From a virus, in the IMG/VR virus record IMGVR_UViG_3300008050_000213, positions 1 through 28,681 of that record: a stretch of 28,681 nucleotides of DNA. One strand, given 5' to 3'. Positions within the stretch are counted from its first letter, which is position 1. Every line of letters starts with the position of its first letter. The position numbers and the translations under genes were made by a program. Under the pieces are notes generated by a model that was not told the origin of the DNA, ran no database searches, and saw only the letters and a program-made list of their open reading frames with translations. Shown piece after piece: positions 8,785 to 16,896 of this stretch.

Positions 8785-10575
8785 TTAACAATCTTCTTCA
8801 GCCGATTTAACGGTGAACTGATTACCTCTACCACTACCCACAATATCAAATGGTGGGAATGTTATGGGAACGTTATTAGGACTGAATCTAGGTCCGTAGT
8901 ATAAACCATACTGACCAAACGGGTCTTGTCTCCTAACTGGAATACAGAAATTCTGATACAAGTAATGTGCCCCATTCAAGAACGGATAGTTCAAGGTCAC
9001 ATATTGCCCATCATTCAACCCTATATCCAATAGGTCTCTCCATAACCATCTACCATCACCCAAATTTTCCGCATAATCTGGAATACCAAATGTATTACTA
9101 TCACCTTGCTCAACATAGTTTGAGAAGTCTCTAATCTTCATCTTATGGTGTGGGTGATAAAAATAACCCTCATGTCTAGGTCCTTTAGCCTTATTTCTAG
9201 GAAAAAAACTAGTCTCGTATAATGGTTCTGTTCTGTTGTTGGTATTGAATCTGTGTCCCACCATAGCCAACGTGTATTCCAAACACTCAAACTTATTGTA
9301 TTCCACAATATCACCATGATAGTAATCATCAGTTATATGTGCCGATGGGTTTAATGGTGTTGGGCTTATGAATGGGTCTTGTTGTGGGTCATCGACTGGC
9401 GCAATAACACCGTTCTCATGAAGTAATCTGAGGTGAGGTAACTCATCATCATTATGGATTCCATCAACGTTACCCATTTCCAACCCCACTTGTATCGGTG
9501 TGAAGAAATTGGCTTGGGTTTTAATCATAGTTATGAATATCTCACTCAGAGGTCTACCTAAATTATCTCTAAGGTCTTTGACCTCAATATCTTCGTTTAC
9601 AGCAAATTGACACACCTCATCACTGAATACCGTCTTAGCGAATGCTGTAGGGTATAGTTCGTAATCGTCATTTTCAATGATACCATTATTAATAGTGGTA
9701 TTCACCGTTCTAACCTTCTTAAATAATCGAATGTAGTATTCCGACTCCTGTCCACCCACAAGTCGCTTCATTCTAGTGTCTAATGCCGTATTAATGGTGA
9801 CATCATAATCAATGTTAACGGAAAAATAATACTCCTTGTCGTCACCATTATCAAGACCAGTTCTAACCACTCTATAATCACCATCAAATATTGGTAGGGA
9901 TAAACCTACCAATCTGACTCTATCACCTTGCATTAGATTATGATGTACTGGTGTATTGAACATCATTAAAGGTCTATCAGAAACTATTGATTCATTAGCA
10001 CCAATCAGTCTAAGCCCACCATTCGTATTACCAGAAACCAAATCATGTGTCGTGTCAGCAGACCAAGGGTACGTTACCGTTAATTCCCAGTTCTTCAGAT
10101 TTTGATTAACATCATTTGGTTTAAAGGAAAAACGCTCCTTCTTAGGTTCCATAGTATTGAAATCACATGAACCACTAATTATAATATTAGGGTCATAATG
10201 ACCGAACCAACCATCCTGTTCCTTCAAATTTTGGTCATATGATTGACCCCAAGTTAAAGGCTCTTGACCTGTATCAGGATTATCGTAAGGGTCATCAAGA
10301 TATGATGGTTCTAGAAAAGTATACCAACTATCGTTACCACTCACATTGAATAGGACGTTACTCATGATGGGTTTGAAATTACCTATAATTCGGTACTTGG
10401 TTGTGCTTTGTCTCTCGTTGTTGAAAACCTCACCAGCATCCACAATTCGATTAATATCGTTATAGGGTAATAGTCGTTCATTACCTTCTAACTGAACGTT
10501 GATGAATGTATCTGTATTTACACTGGTTTGAGACTCGGTACTGCGTAGTCTATATTTAACTCTATTTATACCCAT
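8785..10575 (-). CDS. Large structural protein, unrecognised family
   Basis: A 596-residue protein starting MGINRVKYRLRS. I do not recognise the family. The sequence is rich in Asn, Asp, Tyr and Pro with many short beta-like strands and only two or three cysteines. It has no signal peptide, coiled coil or membrane segment, which fits a folded virion protein. Size and place, after the gp6-like gene and beside a 1312-residue giant, are compatible with a baseplate wedge component such as a T4 gp8/gp10 equivalent, but no specific motif supports that, so I leave it unnamed. A 55-base gap upstream holds an AT-rich sequence with a TAAATAT core shared with other gaps in this window. Confidence 0.82.
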   Translation of the reverse strand: MGINRVKYRLRSTESQTSVNTDTFINVQLEGNERLLPYNDINRIVDAGEVFNNERQSTTKYRIIGNFKPIMSNVLFNVSGNDSWYTFLEPSYLDDPYDNPDTGQEPLTWGQSYDQNLKEQDGWFGHYDPNIIISGSCDFNTMEPKKERFSFKPNDVNQNLKNWELTVTYPWSADTTHDLVSGNTNGGLRLIGANESIVSDRPLMMFNTPVHHNLMQGDRVRLVGLSLPIFDGDYRVVRTGLDNGDDKEYYFSVNIDYDVTINTALDTRMKRLVGGQESEYYIRLFKKVRTVNTTINNGIIENDDYELYPTAFAKTVFSDEVCQFAVNEDIEVKDLRDNLGRPLSEIFITMIKTQANFFTPIQVGLEMGNVDGIHNDDELPHLRLLHENGVIAPVDDPQQDPFISPTPLNPSAHITDDYYHGDIVEYNKFECLEYTLAMVGHRFNTNNRTEPLYETSFFPRNKAKGPRHEGYFYHPHHKMKIRDFSNYVEQGDSNTFGIPDYAENLGDGRWLWRDLLDIGLNDGQYVTLNYPFLNGAHYLYQNFCIPVRRQDPFGQYGLYYGPRFSPNNVPITFPPFDIVGSGRGNQFTVKSAEEDC

Positions 10576-10630
10576 ATAAGATAAATATAGGTTATAAAAC
10601 TATTTTTTAAAGGGATATAGATTATTATTC

Positions 10631-13600
10631 TTAAGCCACGGTAACAGTAACCGTCTCACTAACACAACCATTATTATCTACTACCTTAATCTCATAGTCA
10701 CCTGCTGATAAGTTTTCGAATTGATGGTTAATCAACGTTACGTTAAATTCTGGGTTACCATCCAAGTAATATGTGTATGGATAATTCGCATTAGGTGCAT
10801 GTACCGTGATAGAACCATCATTACCTTGGTCTTCTGGAACCGTAGTATAAGTAGGTGTTAGTATAGATGGGTTGGCGATGTCGTATGGTATGGGACCTAC
10901 AGAATCGTTAGCACTATCCGTTACCGTGATTTGATACCACTCAGGGTGTGGTGGTAAATTATTAACAGCATTCCAACCAAGATTAATATTATTAAAGTCG
11001 GTTGATGAGAAGGTACCCAATGGTAATGGATTAAATGTGGCTGGACACGTAACCGTAACTGAATATGGTGGTTCACCTCCCAATGGGGTTATGAATATAA
11101 CACCGTTAGGTGTATCATGACATGTAGGTTGACCCTGTGATGGTGATTCCAAATAATTATTAGGGTCGGCTAGTTGTTCCGCAGTAGCATTAGGAGGACC
11201 ATCCCAAACACTATTAACCACAAAATTCAACCCGAATGGTTCTGTTATGGTCACCGTACTAGGGCATGGTGGTGTTGTTGGGTCACCATCCTCTATTGTT
11301 ATCGTATAAACGTCTGGGGGTAAGTTACTAATAGTCTCATAATTATTAGTGGTGGTCAGCGTTTGTATGGTACCATTAGCACCCTCAATGGTTATAGTAT
11401 AAGGGGTAGCTCCACCATTTACACTAATACTCATAGAACCATCTGGTATCTGTTGAGAATTAGGGTCGTAAGGTACCGTCAGAGGGAAACCTTCCACAAA
11501 GCATGATAGAACTGCTGGGTCATCCACAATGAATGTAGTTGTTACACTTACGCCACCATTATCAATTACTGTTAAGGTGTATGCACCACCCACTAATTCT
11601 TCAATATCGCCACCTTGGTTATCACCAGTATAGGTATGTACTGTACCATCAGGATACGTCCAATGGAAAGTGTATGGGTCAGTACCACCAATAACTGAAA
11701 TATCAATTCCACCAGTTGCTGGTGTTGTTGGTGATGGTGATATGGTTGTGTTGTGAGTTACGTCACCTATAACCACATAGTTAGGGTCGTCCAATACTGG
11801 ACATGGCGCAAAATACTTCTCCCTCAATTGGCTCAATGCCGTTGATGCAGCGTTCAAACCAAAATAGAAATAGAATGAATCATCCACCCTAGGGAATCGG
11901 TTAGTAGTTAATGTTTGCCCTATATTATTATATCTGAATATGTTATAATCGTCCGTACCTATGATATCACCACAATCAGGACCGTTAGCAGATACATACT
12001 GATTGGGTGGCGTTTCATTATAATCAATACTAAATTGAGCATCTAACCAGTCACAGTTTACGTCTGCTGGTGGTAACCCGTTGGGTGTTGGGTACGTATT
12101 GAATAACGTTTCGTTATTCATCCATGCGAATACATTTCTACTGAAATGGACATCGATATCCTCATTAGTTAAAAATTGATTAGGATATCTGAATAAACCT
12201 TGAGCATCTTCATCGAAATCATCAAGACCTACACCTAATTCACACTGTCGTCTGATGTTACCACACTGTTGAGAACGTGCTTGAATGCTAATACAATTAA
12301 TATCAACGAATAGTGAATTCACCATATCTTTAGATGGGCTATCTAAACCACTGGTTACCTTATCTAAATGGTTACCCACTAATGAATATTCAGGTAATAG
12401 TGGTGGCATCTTATAAGTGGTGTCAATCCATAGGTCTTGAACGAACGGTAAACCATCGTAATGACATTTAACCGATGAACCTAAAGTCACCAAATCGCTA
12501 GCGTATAATTTACTACCTAAATTTCTACTATATGGTACATAATATAAATTATCACCGTTCTTCTCTATGAACCCCTCATTAGTCTTTCTGGAACCAACGG
12601 TATTAATGCTACAATCACCATGGTAAACACAGGTCTCAATCAAATAAACATCGTTATAACAATTATTATCAAACGCATTAGAGTCTGATGGGTTTAGGTT
12701 GTTCACACCACCACCACCACATGTCCATTCACAGAATTTCTCCCTTTCTTCACCTAATTTACTACTCTTAAATTTGAATAGTGGTGCGTATAGTGTACCA
12801 TTAATCCAATCGTTATAGAAGTCAAACTTAAGTAAGTTCAAATCCTCTACCAAACTGGAAGCCACACAATGTGTATATCCAGCATCTCCTGGTATATCCG
12901 TGTCATCCCAACCATTATCTTCTGTCGAACCAACGCAGTAAGTACTTCCGTTTGGCGGACCACCTGCTGCTGTACAACCAGGTCTACCATTATCACATCC
13001 TGGCGCATAAGGGCGATTCTGACAATCTAAAGTAATACAAGCTATATATGCAATGGGGTCTACACCGAAAAAATCTAAAAAACCATTAATAACGCTAATA
13101 ATGTCATTTATTGGTCTAATGATACTCACATTTATCAGAATTATAATAGCTGAGAGTGCGATAACCAACCCACAAATGAAGTTGAATAAAGCATCTGACG
13201 CTATATGTAATCTATTGAATGGGAATGGAGTATACTTACCTCTGGCGCTATCAACGTCTTTAATACCCACGAAACTCCTTACCCCAGAGTCTGATGGTGC
13301 TTCCGTATGTTCGTATCTGGTTATTAGATTCTTAACGGTATATATAGTATTCCATTTAAGCGTAGCGAAACTGTGAGGTTTTGTTTGGGGTCCGAACTCA
13401 AAGTCCACATCACCTAATTGGTCAGGATTATGTGGAACCAAATATTGACCTCTGGTTCTTAATTTACCTTCACCACCAGTTACATTCATACCAATCCTAA
13501 ACCTTACATCGGCTCTGGTTGGAATCCCCTTATTAGGGTCATCCGTTGGTACTAGGTCACCGTATTCATCAGTAACTCTGTAATCTATATTCATAGGTAC

Positions 13601-14569
13601 TTGGTAAGCCCACACACCGTCCTTATCAATTAGTTCACCACCTTTCACATCGAAACGTTCGATAGCACCATCTATGGTCTTTCTAATCATTTCAATCTTA
13701 CCCCTACCTGTGGTTTGCCCATCCAATACTCCCATACCATTTCTTGGTCTACAGGTTGTATTGATAGAGTTTTCTTCATTATCACCGAAGATTGAGCCTG
13801 TGAATATTGCGCTTGGTGTGACCCGAACCTTCATGTCGATATCCCTTCTGGTTATCATCACATTACAGTTATCCTCATCACCCCAGAATGGTTGAACGTC
13901 AAGTCCTATTGGACTTCTGTTGATGATGTGGTTCATTGCGTCCAGATTGTCTTCTTTTCTGAACTTACTTGTTGAATCGAAGTTCTCTGATGATGAACCT
14001 AATCGTATGTAATCGTATGGTTTTTGGCTTATTGCACCAATGTCTGACATATCAGCTTCAGCGTACATGATTTGGGCACCTGATGGTACACCGAATATCA
14101 TATAATCACCAGAAGCGTTTGTGGTTGTAGTGAACTTATAATACTTACAATACACATCCAACATCTCATCATCATCCAAGAATTGCCTCTTGTTTGGGAA
14201 TGTACCTACTGGTGTATAACATTCATCGTTAGTGTCGTTATTACCTGAAAGTAGGTTATACCTTACACCTTCACTATCAAGGTCTGCAATCGTCTCGAAA
14301 GGGTACTCACCATATATCTCTGGGTCTAACTTGTCATCTTCAGAGATTGGTACGAATACACTTACTTTAGCATTTGGAACACCGAAACCGTTATTCACGG
14401 TGACTCTACCCACAATAACACCATAATCAGCACAGAACTTAGTATAAAGCTCCTTCTGAGTTAGTTTCAACGACAATATCTCAACAAAATCGAAATCTTG
14501 TTCCATATTGATTTTGACGAACTTATCATCACCGTTAGGGGTTGTACGTATTCTTATGCTTTTACTCAT
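10631..14569 (-). CDS. Giant structural protein: beta-sandwich N-terminus, hydrophobic core segment, C-terminal SprB-like repeats
   Basis: A 1312-residue protein, the largest here. The N-terminus (about residues 50-75 and 145-180) looks like a carboxypeptidase-regulatory/Cna-B-like sandwich: GRVTVNNGFGVPNAKVSVF, later ASGDYMIFGVPSGAQ. Around residues 461-484 is a strongly hydrophobic stretch (CGLVIALSAIIILINVSI) that scores by eye as a transmembrane helix, with a second hydrophobic stretch up to about 512. Residues 510-700 are Cys-rich. The last 360 residues hold four SprB-like repeats of about 65-85 residues with cores GGTDPYTFHW, GGATPYTI, GGEPPYSV and NYPYTYYL, the last closing with Y-E-I-K-VVDNNGC. 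The ATG overlaps the stop of the small membrane protein gene by one base (TAATG). A host-surface or membrane-contact role is inferred. There is no N-terminal signal peptide. Confidence 0.87.
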   Translation of the reverse strand: MSKSIRIRTTPNGDDKFVKINMEQDFDFVEILSLKLTQKELYTKFCADYGVIVGRVTVNNGFGVPNAKVSVFVPISEDDKLDPEIYGEYPFETIADLDSEGVRYNLLSGNNDTNDECYTPVGTFPNKRQFLDDDEMLDVYCKYYKFTTTTNASGDYMIFGVPSGAQIMYAEADMSDIGAISQKPYDYIRLGSSSENFDSTSKFRKEDNLDAMNHIINRSPIGLDVQPFWGDEDNCNVMITRRDIDMKVRVTPSAIFTGSIFGDNEENSINTTCRPRNGMGVLDGQTTGRGKIEMIRKTIDGAIERFDVKGGELIDKDGVWAYQVPMNIDYRVTDEYGDLVPTDDPNKGIPTRADVRFRIGMNVTGGEGKLRTRGQYLVPHNPDQLGDVDFEFGPQTKPHSFATLKWNTIYTVKNLITRYEHTEAPSDSGVRSFVGIKDVDSARGKYTPFPFNRLHIASDALFNFICGLVIALSAIIILINVSIIRPINDIISVINGFLDFFGVDPIAYIACITLDCQNRPYAPGCDNGRPGCTAAGGPPNGSTYCVGSTEDNGWDDTDIPGDAGYTHCVASSLVEDLNLLKFDFYNDWINGTLYAPLFKFKSSKLGEEREKFCEWTCGGGGVNNLNPSDSNAFDNNCYNDVYLIETCVYHGDCSINTVGSRKTNEGFIEKNGDNLYYVPYSRNLGSKLYASDLVTLGSSVKCHYDGLPFVQDLWIDTTYKMPPLLPEYSLVGNHLDKVTSGLDSPSKDMVNSLFVDINCISIQARSQQCGNIRRQCELGVGLDDFDEDAQGLFRYPNQFLTNEDIDVHFSRNVFAWMNNETLFNTYPTPNGLPPADVNCDWLDAQFSIDYNETPPNQYVSANGPDCGDIIGTDDYNIFRYNNIGQTLTTNRFPRVDDSFYFYFGLNAASTALSQLREKYFAPCPVLDDPNYVVIGDVTHNTTISPSPTTPATGGIDISVIGGTDPYTFHWTYPDGTVHTYTGDNQGGDIEELVGGAYTLTVIDNGGVSVTTTFIVDDPAVLSCFVEGFPLTVPYDPNSQQIPDGSMSISVNGGATPYTITIEGANGTIQTLTTTNNYETISNLPPDVYTITIEDGDPTTPPCPSTVTITEPFGLNFVVNSVWDGPPNATAEQLADPNNYLESPSQGQPTCHDTPNGVIFITPLGGEPPYSVTVTCPATFNPLPLGTFSSTDFNNINLGWNAVNNLPPHPEWYQITVTDSANDSVGPIPYDIANPSILTPTYTTVPEDQGNDGSITVHAPNANYPYTYYLDGNPEFNVTLINHQFENLSAGDYEIKVVDNNGCVSETVTVTVA
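10634..11719 (-). repeat. Four tandem SprB-like protein repeats (coding)
   Basis: This is the coding region of the C-terminal repeats of the giant protein, roughly residues 951-1015, 1042-1110, 1150-1235 and 1248-1312. Each begins with a G-x-I-x-I/V strand, continues with a G-G/N-x-x-PY turn and ends with a Y-x-I/L-T/K-V-x-D strand. The repeats are diverged at DNA level, so they are old protein-level repeats rather than recent duplications. Boundaries are approximate. Confidence 0.72.
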
Positions 14570-14907
14570 TACTTAATCGGTAGTTCCTCTATTTCCGCTT
14601 TTGAGATTAGTTCCATTACATCATCCTCATCCATAGGTTCAACATCTTCTTCCTTCTCCAAAACAGTTTTAGCCGCTTGACTAACCGCCTTAAACATTAG
14701 TATAGCGTCCAACCTATCGTTCTTAATGATACCCTTGTAGAGTGCCCATACGACCAATGGTGGTGCTATGATTGGTGATAGAATAGCCAGAGTGATGAAG
14801 ATACTCCACTTCACAACTGTATTCATATTAGCATTAACCTTTGATGTCTGAACATCTTTGACTCCTGGTATCTCAAAATTGTTGTCTTTTTTACATCCAC
14901 ATCCCAT
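14569..14907 (-). CDS. Small membrane protein with MGCGCKK N-terminus
   Basis: A 112-residue protein. It starts MGCGCKK, followed by about 23 polar residues and then a hydrophobic block at residues 31-61 (FITLAILSPIIAPPLVVWAL) broken by a Pro-Pro turn, compatible with one long membrane helix or a helical hairpin. The C-terminal 50 residues are charged and strongly acidic (EKEEDVEPMDEDDVMELISK). The Cys pair is not in a lipobox, so lipoprotein processing is unlikely by the usual rule. Its stop overlaps the start of the giant 1312-residue protein (TAATG), and that protein also has a membrane-like segment, so the two may act together at a membrane. A holin is possible but unsupported, since lysis genes are elsewhere. 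Function unknown. Confidence 0.8.
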   Translation of the reverse strand: MGCGCKKDNNFEIPGVKDVQTSKVNANMNTVVKWSIFITLAILSPIIAPPLVVWALYKGIIKNDRLDAILMFKAVSQAAKTVLEKEEDVEPMDEDDVMELISKAEIEELPIK

Positions 14908-14956
14908 AATAACTTGTTTTTCTTAATATAACTAATTAGGTTGATTAAATCAATTA

Positions 14957-16777
14957 TTAATTGGTTTTCACTCTGACTTTAATATCCACACTTGGCTTCT
15001 TAATCTCAAACATGCTGATAGGGCTACCCATCAAAGCATAGTTTGGTGCCAAGTTTATTTCTCTGGAACTATCATCCAATAATGGTTGTGCTATCTCATT
15101 AAGTGAATAACCATCACCCACTTTATTGAATACCTTCAACTCCATTACGTTCAATACTCCACCCACATTGTTGATATTCTCAATCAATTGGCTCATATAG
15201 ATGTTCTCACCCATATTCCAATTATCAATGTTGAAGTATTCTTGAACTTTACTGATAACTTCTGCAATAATTTGACTTTCTGGAAACTCCTTCTCGATAT
15301 ACAACCCAACTTCAAAAGCTAAGTTAATTATTTGACCATTGGTTACCTCTACGTAATCATTCATCATTCTGTAATCACTCAAGTATGTGCCAATATTATC
15401 TCTTAAGGTACTGGTAGATTGATTAGTCAATGAACCATCACTACCCAAGGATAGAATATATATCGCAACTTTATTCTGATTCTCCAATACACCACATCTA
15501 AATGGTATTCCGAACTCACCATCCATTAAAGCAATTCTGGTTTGATAATCCTTTATGGTTACACACCGTTCCTGTGAAGCGAAATTGTAACGGGTTAGGT
15601 TACGTATTTCCTCAACTGAAGGTTCATCCTTTCCTCCCAATGCTGGAAGTGGGTTATTCACCGACAGTGAACCTCTAACTTGTTGGTTTACACCATTATC
15701 CACACCGCTTACAGTCATATTAAGATTATTAACCGTATTCAGAACGTTAGGACCGATGTTGGTAGATTTACCACCACCAACTCTATAGCTAATGAACATT
15801 GTTGTACTTGGGCTTGGTGTCACACCCATACTTAGGTTGTTAATGAAGTCACCAATCCTACTCACCAACGCTGGGTCAACATCAAAATCACATAGTGAAC
15901 CGATATCTTGTGAACCACCACCGAAGATTAATTTAGTAAAACCTTTGTCGGTATATTCACGAATAAATCGCTGGTCTACCTTAATCCACTGTCCAACTTC
16001 AACAGAATTGTTGTCACTAACCAGTGTGTTATTTACAACGAAAACCTTATCTTCTGCCAATGCATTCATTTCGTACCATCTTAGGTCACTATCTAAATAT
16101 TGGTCAACTGTAGGCGTGGAAGTAAAATTGGTTCCTTCAAGTGTTATGATTGAATTAATTGAGATTACATCAGTATCTGGTAATATCAACTCAAAAAATG
16201 GTATCACATCACCTTCACTCATAACTCTCTTGAATGTCTTGGTCACACCATTGGTGACTAGCTCCCTTTTTGTTATGGTATAATTTATTATGTTATTTGA
16301 AGCGTCTATATTTGGGATAATCAATCTATTTGGTATACCCCCTGCCGCAAATGGTGATGAGAAATCTATATCATCTGTGGTCTCGAAAACCTTTCCAGCA
16401 CCTGATACTTGTGCACCTCTTCTAATAATTGGAGCGTAGGTGATGTCCCACGTATCACCGAATACTGGTACCGTAACGCTGAAGTCGCATATGGTAACTG
16501 ATGGTCGTTTACCTGGTATTTTAAGACCAAATGTACGTGCCATACTCAATACGCTGGATTTTTCCTGTGCGTAGTTAATTTGAGTTTCTTGGAACATCCT
16601 GTCGGTGTGGAATGATAACATATCACCAACCGCAGCATTAAGTTCCAATAGCATCATACCAACAGAGGCATCATTGAAATCATTGAAGATGTCTGGGTAG
16701 TATTGTCTAGCGTAGTTGACCAGTTCACTTCTAACATCAGCGAAGTTTCTAGCAAAATAGGGTATTTTTTGAGCCAT
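14957..16777 (-). CDS. Baseplate wedge protein, gp6/baseplate-J-like
   Basis: A 606-residue protein; T4 gp6 is about 660. The opening matches the gp6/baseplate-J family style: IPYFARNFADVRSELVNYAR, then YYPDIFNDFNDASVGMMLLE, then LNAAVGDMLSFHTDRMFQE, where the plate-joining helix and the 'D-x-S-x-G-M-x-L-L-E-L' block are characteristic. A beta-rich middle (RRGAQVSGAGKVFETTDD) and a later region (EIRNLTRYNFASQERCVTIKDYQ) match the family pattern in which the domain resumes after 'A-R-x-R-A-V-T-x-x-D-Y'. In T4 this protein dimerises to link wedges around the hub. It is the first gene after the RNR terminator and heads the structural operon, preceded by a 15-base motif shared with another intergenic region. 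The ATG is chosen because the family N-terminus starts here. Confidence 0.9.
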   Translation of the reverse strand: MAQKIPYFARNFADVRSELVNYARQYYPDIFNDFNDASVGMMLLELNAAVGDMLSFHTDRMFQETQINYAQEKSSVLSMARTFGLKIPGKRPSVTICDFSVTVPVFGDTWDITYAPIIRRGAQVSGAGKVFETTDDIDFSSPFAAGGIPNRLIIPNIDASNNIINYTITKRELVTNGVTKTFKRVMSEGDVIPFFELILPDTDVISINSIITLEGTNFTSTPTVDQYLDSDLRWYEMNALAEDKVFVVNNTLVSDNNSVEVGQWIKVDQRFIREYTDKGFTKLIFGGGSQDIGSLCDFDVDPALVSRIGDFINNLSMGVTPSPSTTMFISYRVGGGKSTNIGPNVLNTVNNLNMTVSGVDNGVNQQVRGSLSVNNPLPALGGKDEPSVEEIRNLTRYNFASQERCVTIKDYQTRIALMDGEFGIPFRCGVLENQNKVAIYILSLGSDGSLTNQSTSTLRDNIGTYLSDYRMMNDYVEVTNGQIINLAFEVGLYIEKEFPESQIIAEVISKVQEYFNIDNWNMGENIYMSQLIENINNVGGVLNVMELKVFNKVGDGYSLNEIAQPLLDDSSREINLAPNYALMGSPISMFEIKKPSVDIKVRVKTN

Positions 16778-16791
16778 AGTTTTTAGTTCTT

Positions 16792-16806
16792 AGTTATAAA
16801 TATCAA
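16792..16806 (-). promoter_or_regulatory. 15-bp intergenic motif, copy upstream of gp6-like gene
   Basis: The plus-strand sequence AGTTATAAATATCAA is identical over 15 bases to 25954-25968, in another minus-strand leader. On the transcribed orientation it reads TTGATATTTATAACT and ends 14 bases before the ATG. It may be a phage promoter or regulator site. The T4 late box TATAAATA is present but on the opposite strand to the genes, so a simple T4-late reading does not fit. Confidence 0.5.
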
Positions 16807-16822
16807 TTAACACATTATTTAC

Positions 16823-16830
16823 CAAAACTA
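16823..16830 (-). promoter_or_regulatory. Possible Bacteroidota-type -7 box upstream of gp6-like gene
   Basis: On the minus strand this reads TAGTTTTG, matching the Bacteroidota TAnnTTTG -7 consensus. It lies between the RNR terminator and the gp6-like ATG, where a promoter is expected. No good TTTG or TTGACA element is found at the right distance upstream, so the call is weak. Confidence 0.25.
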
Positions 16831-16844
16831 AATAGTTAACACAC

Positions 16845-16871
16845 AAAAAAAGGTGGGACAAGCCCACCTTT
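16845..16871 (-). terminator. Rho-independent terminator after the RNR gene
   Basis: In minus-strand orientation this is a stem AAAGGTGGG / CCCACCTTT with a 5-base loop CTTGT, followed by a run of Ts. It starts 26 bases after the RNR stop codon and separates the replication/nucleotide operon from the structural operon. Confidence 0.85.
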
Positions 16872-16896
16872 CAACTCAAATTTGATATGTTGATTA

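Noticed and set aside
10563-10570. Minus-strand TATAAATA, identical to the T4 late promoter box
   Set aside because: It lies inside codons 2-4 of the 596-residue gene and so cannot drive that gene from its known start; probably chance.
14569-14907. Holin assignment for the small membrane protein
   Set aside because: It has a membrane segment but is coupled to a structural gene and is far from the wall hydrolase; nothing specific supports a holin.
15792-16283. Plus-strand 163-residue open frame
   Set aside because: It lies entirely inside the gp6-like gene on the opposite strand and has no leader, motif or partner gene.
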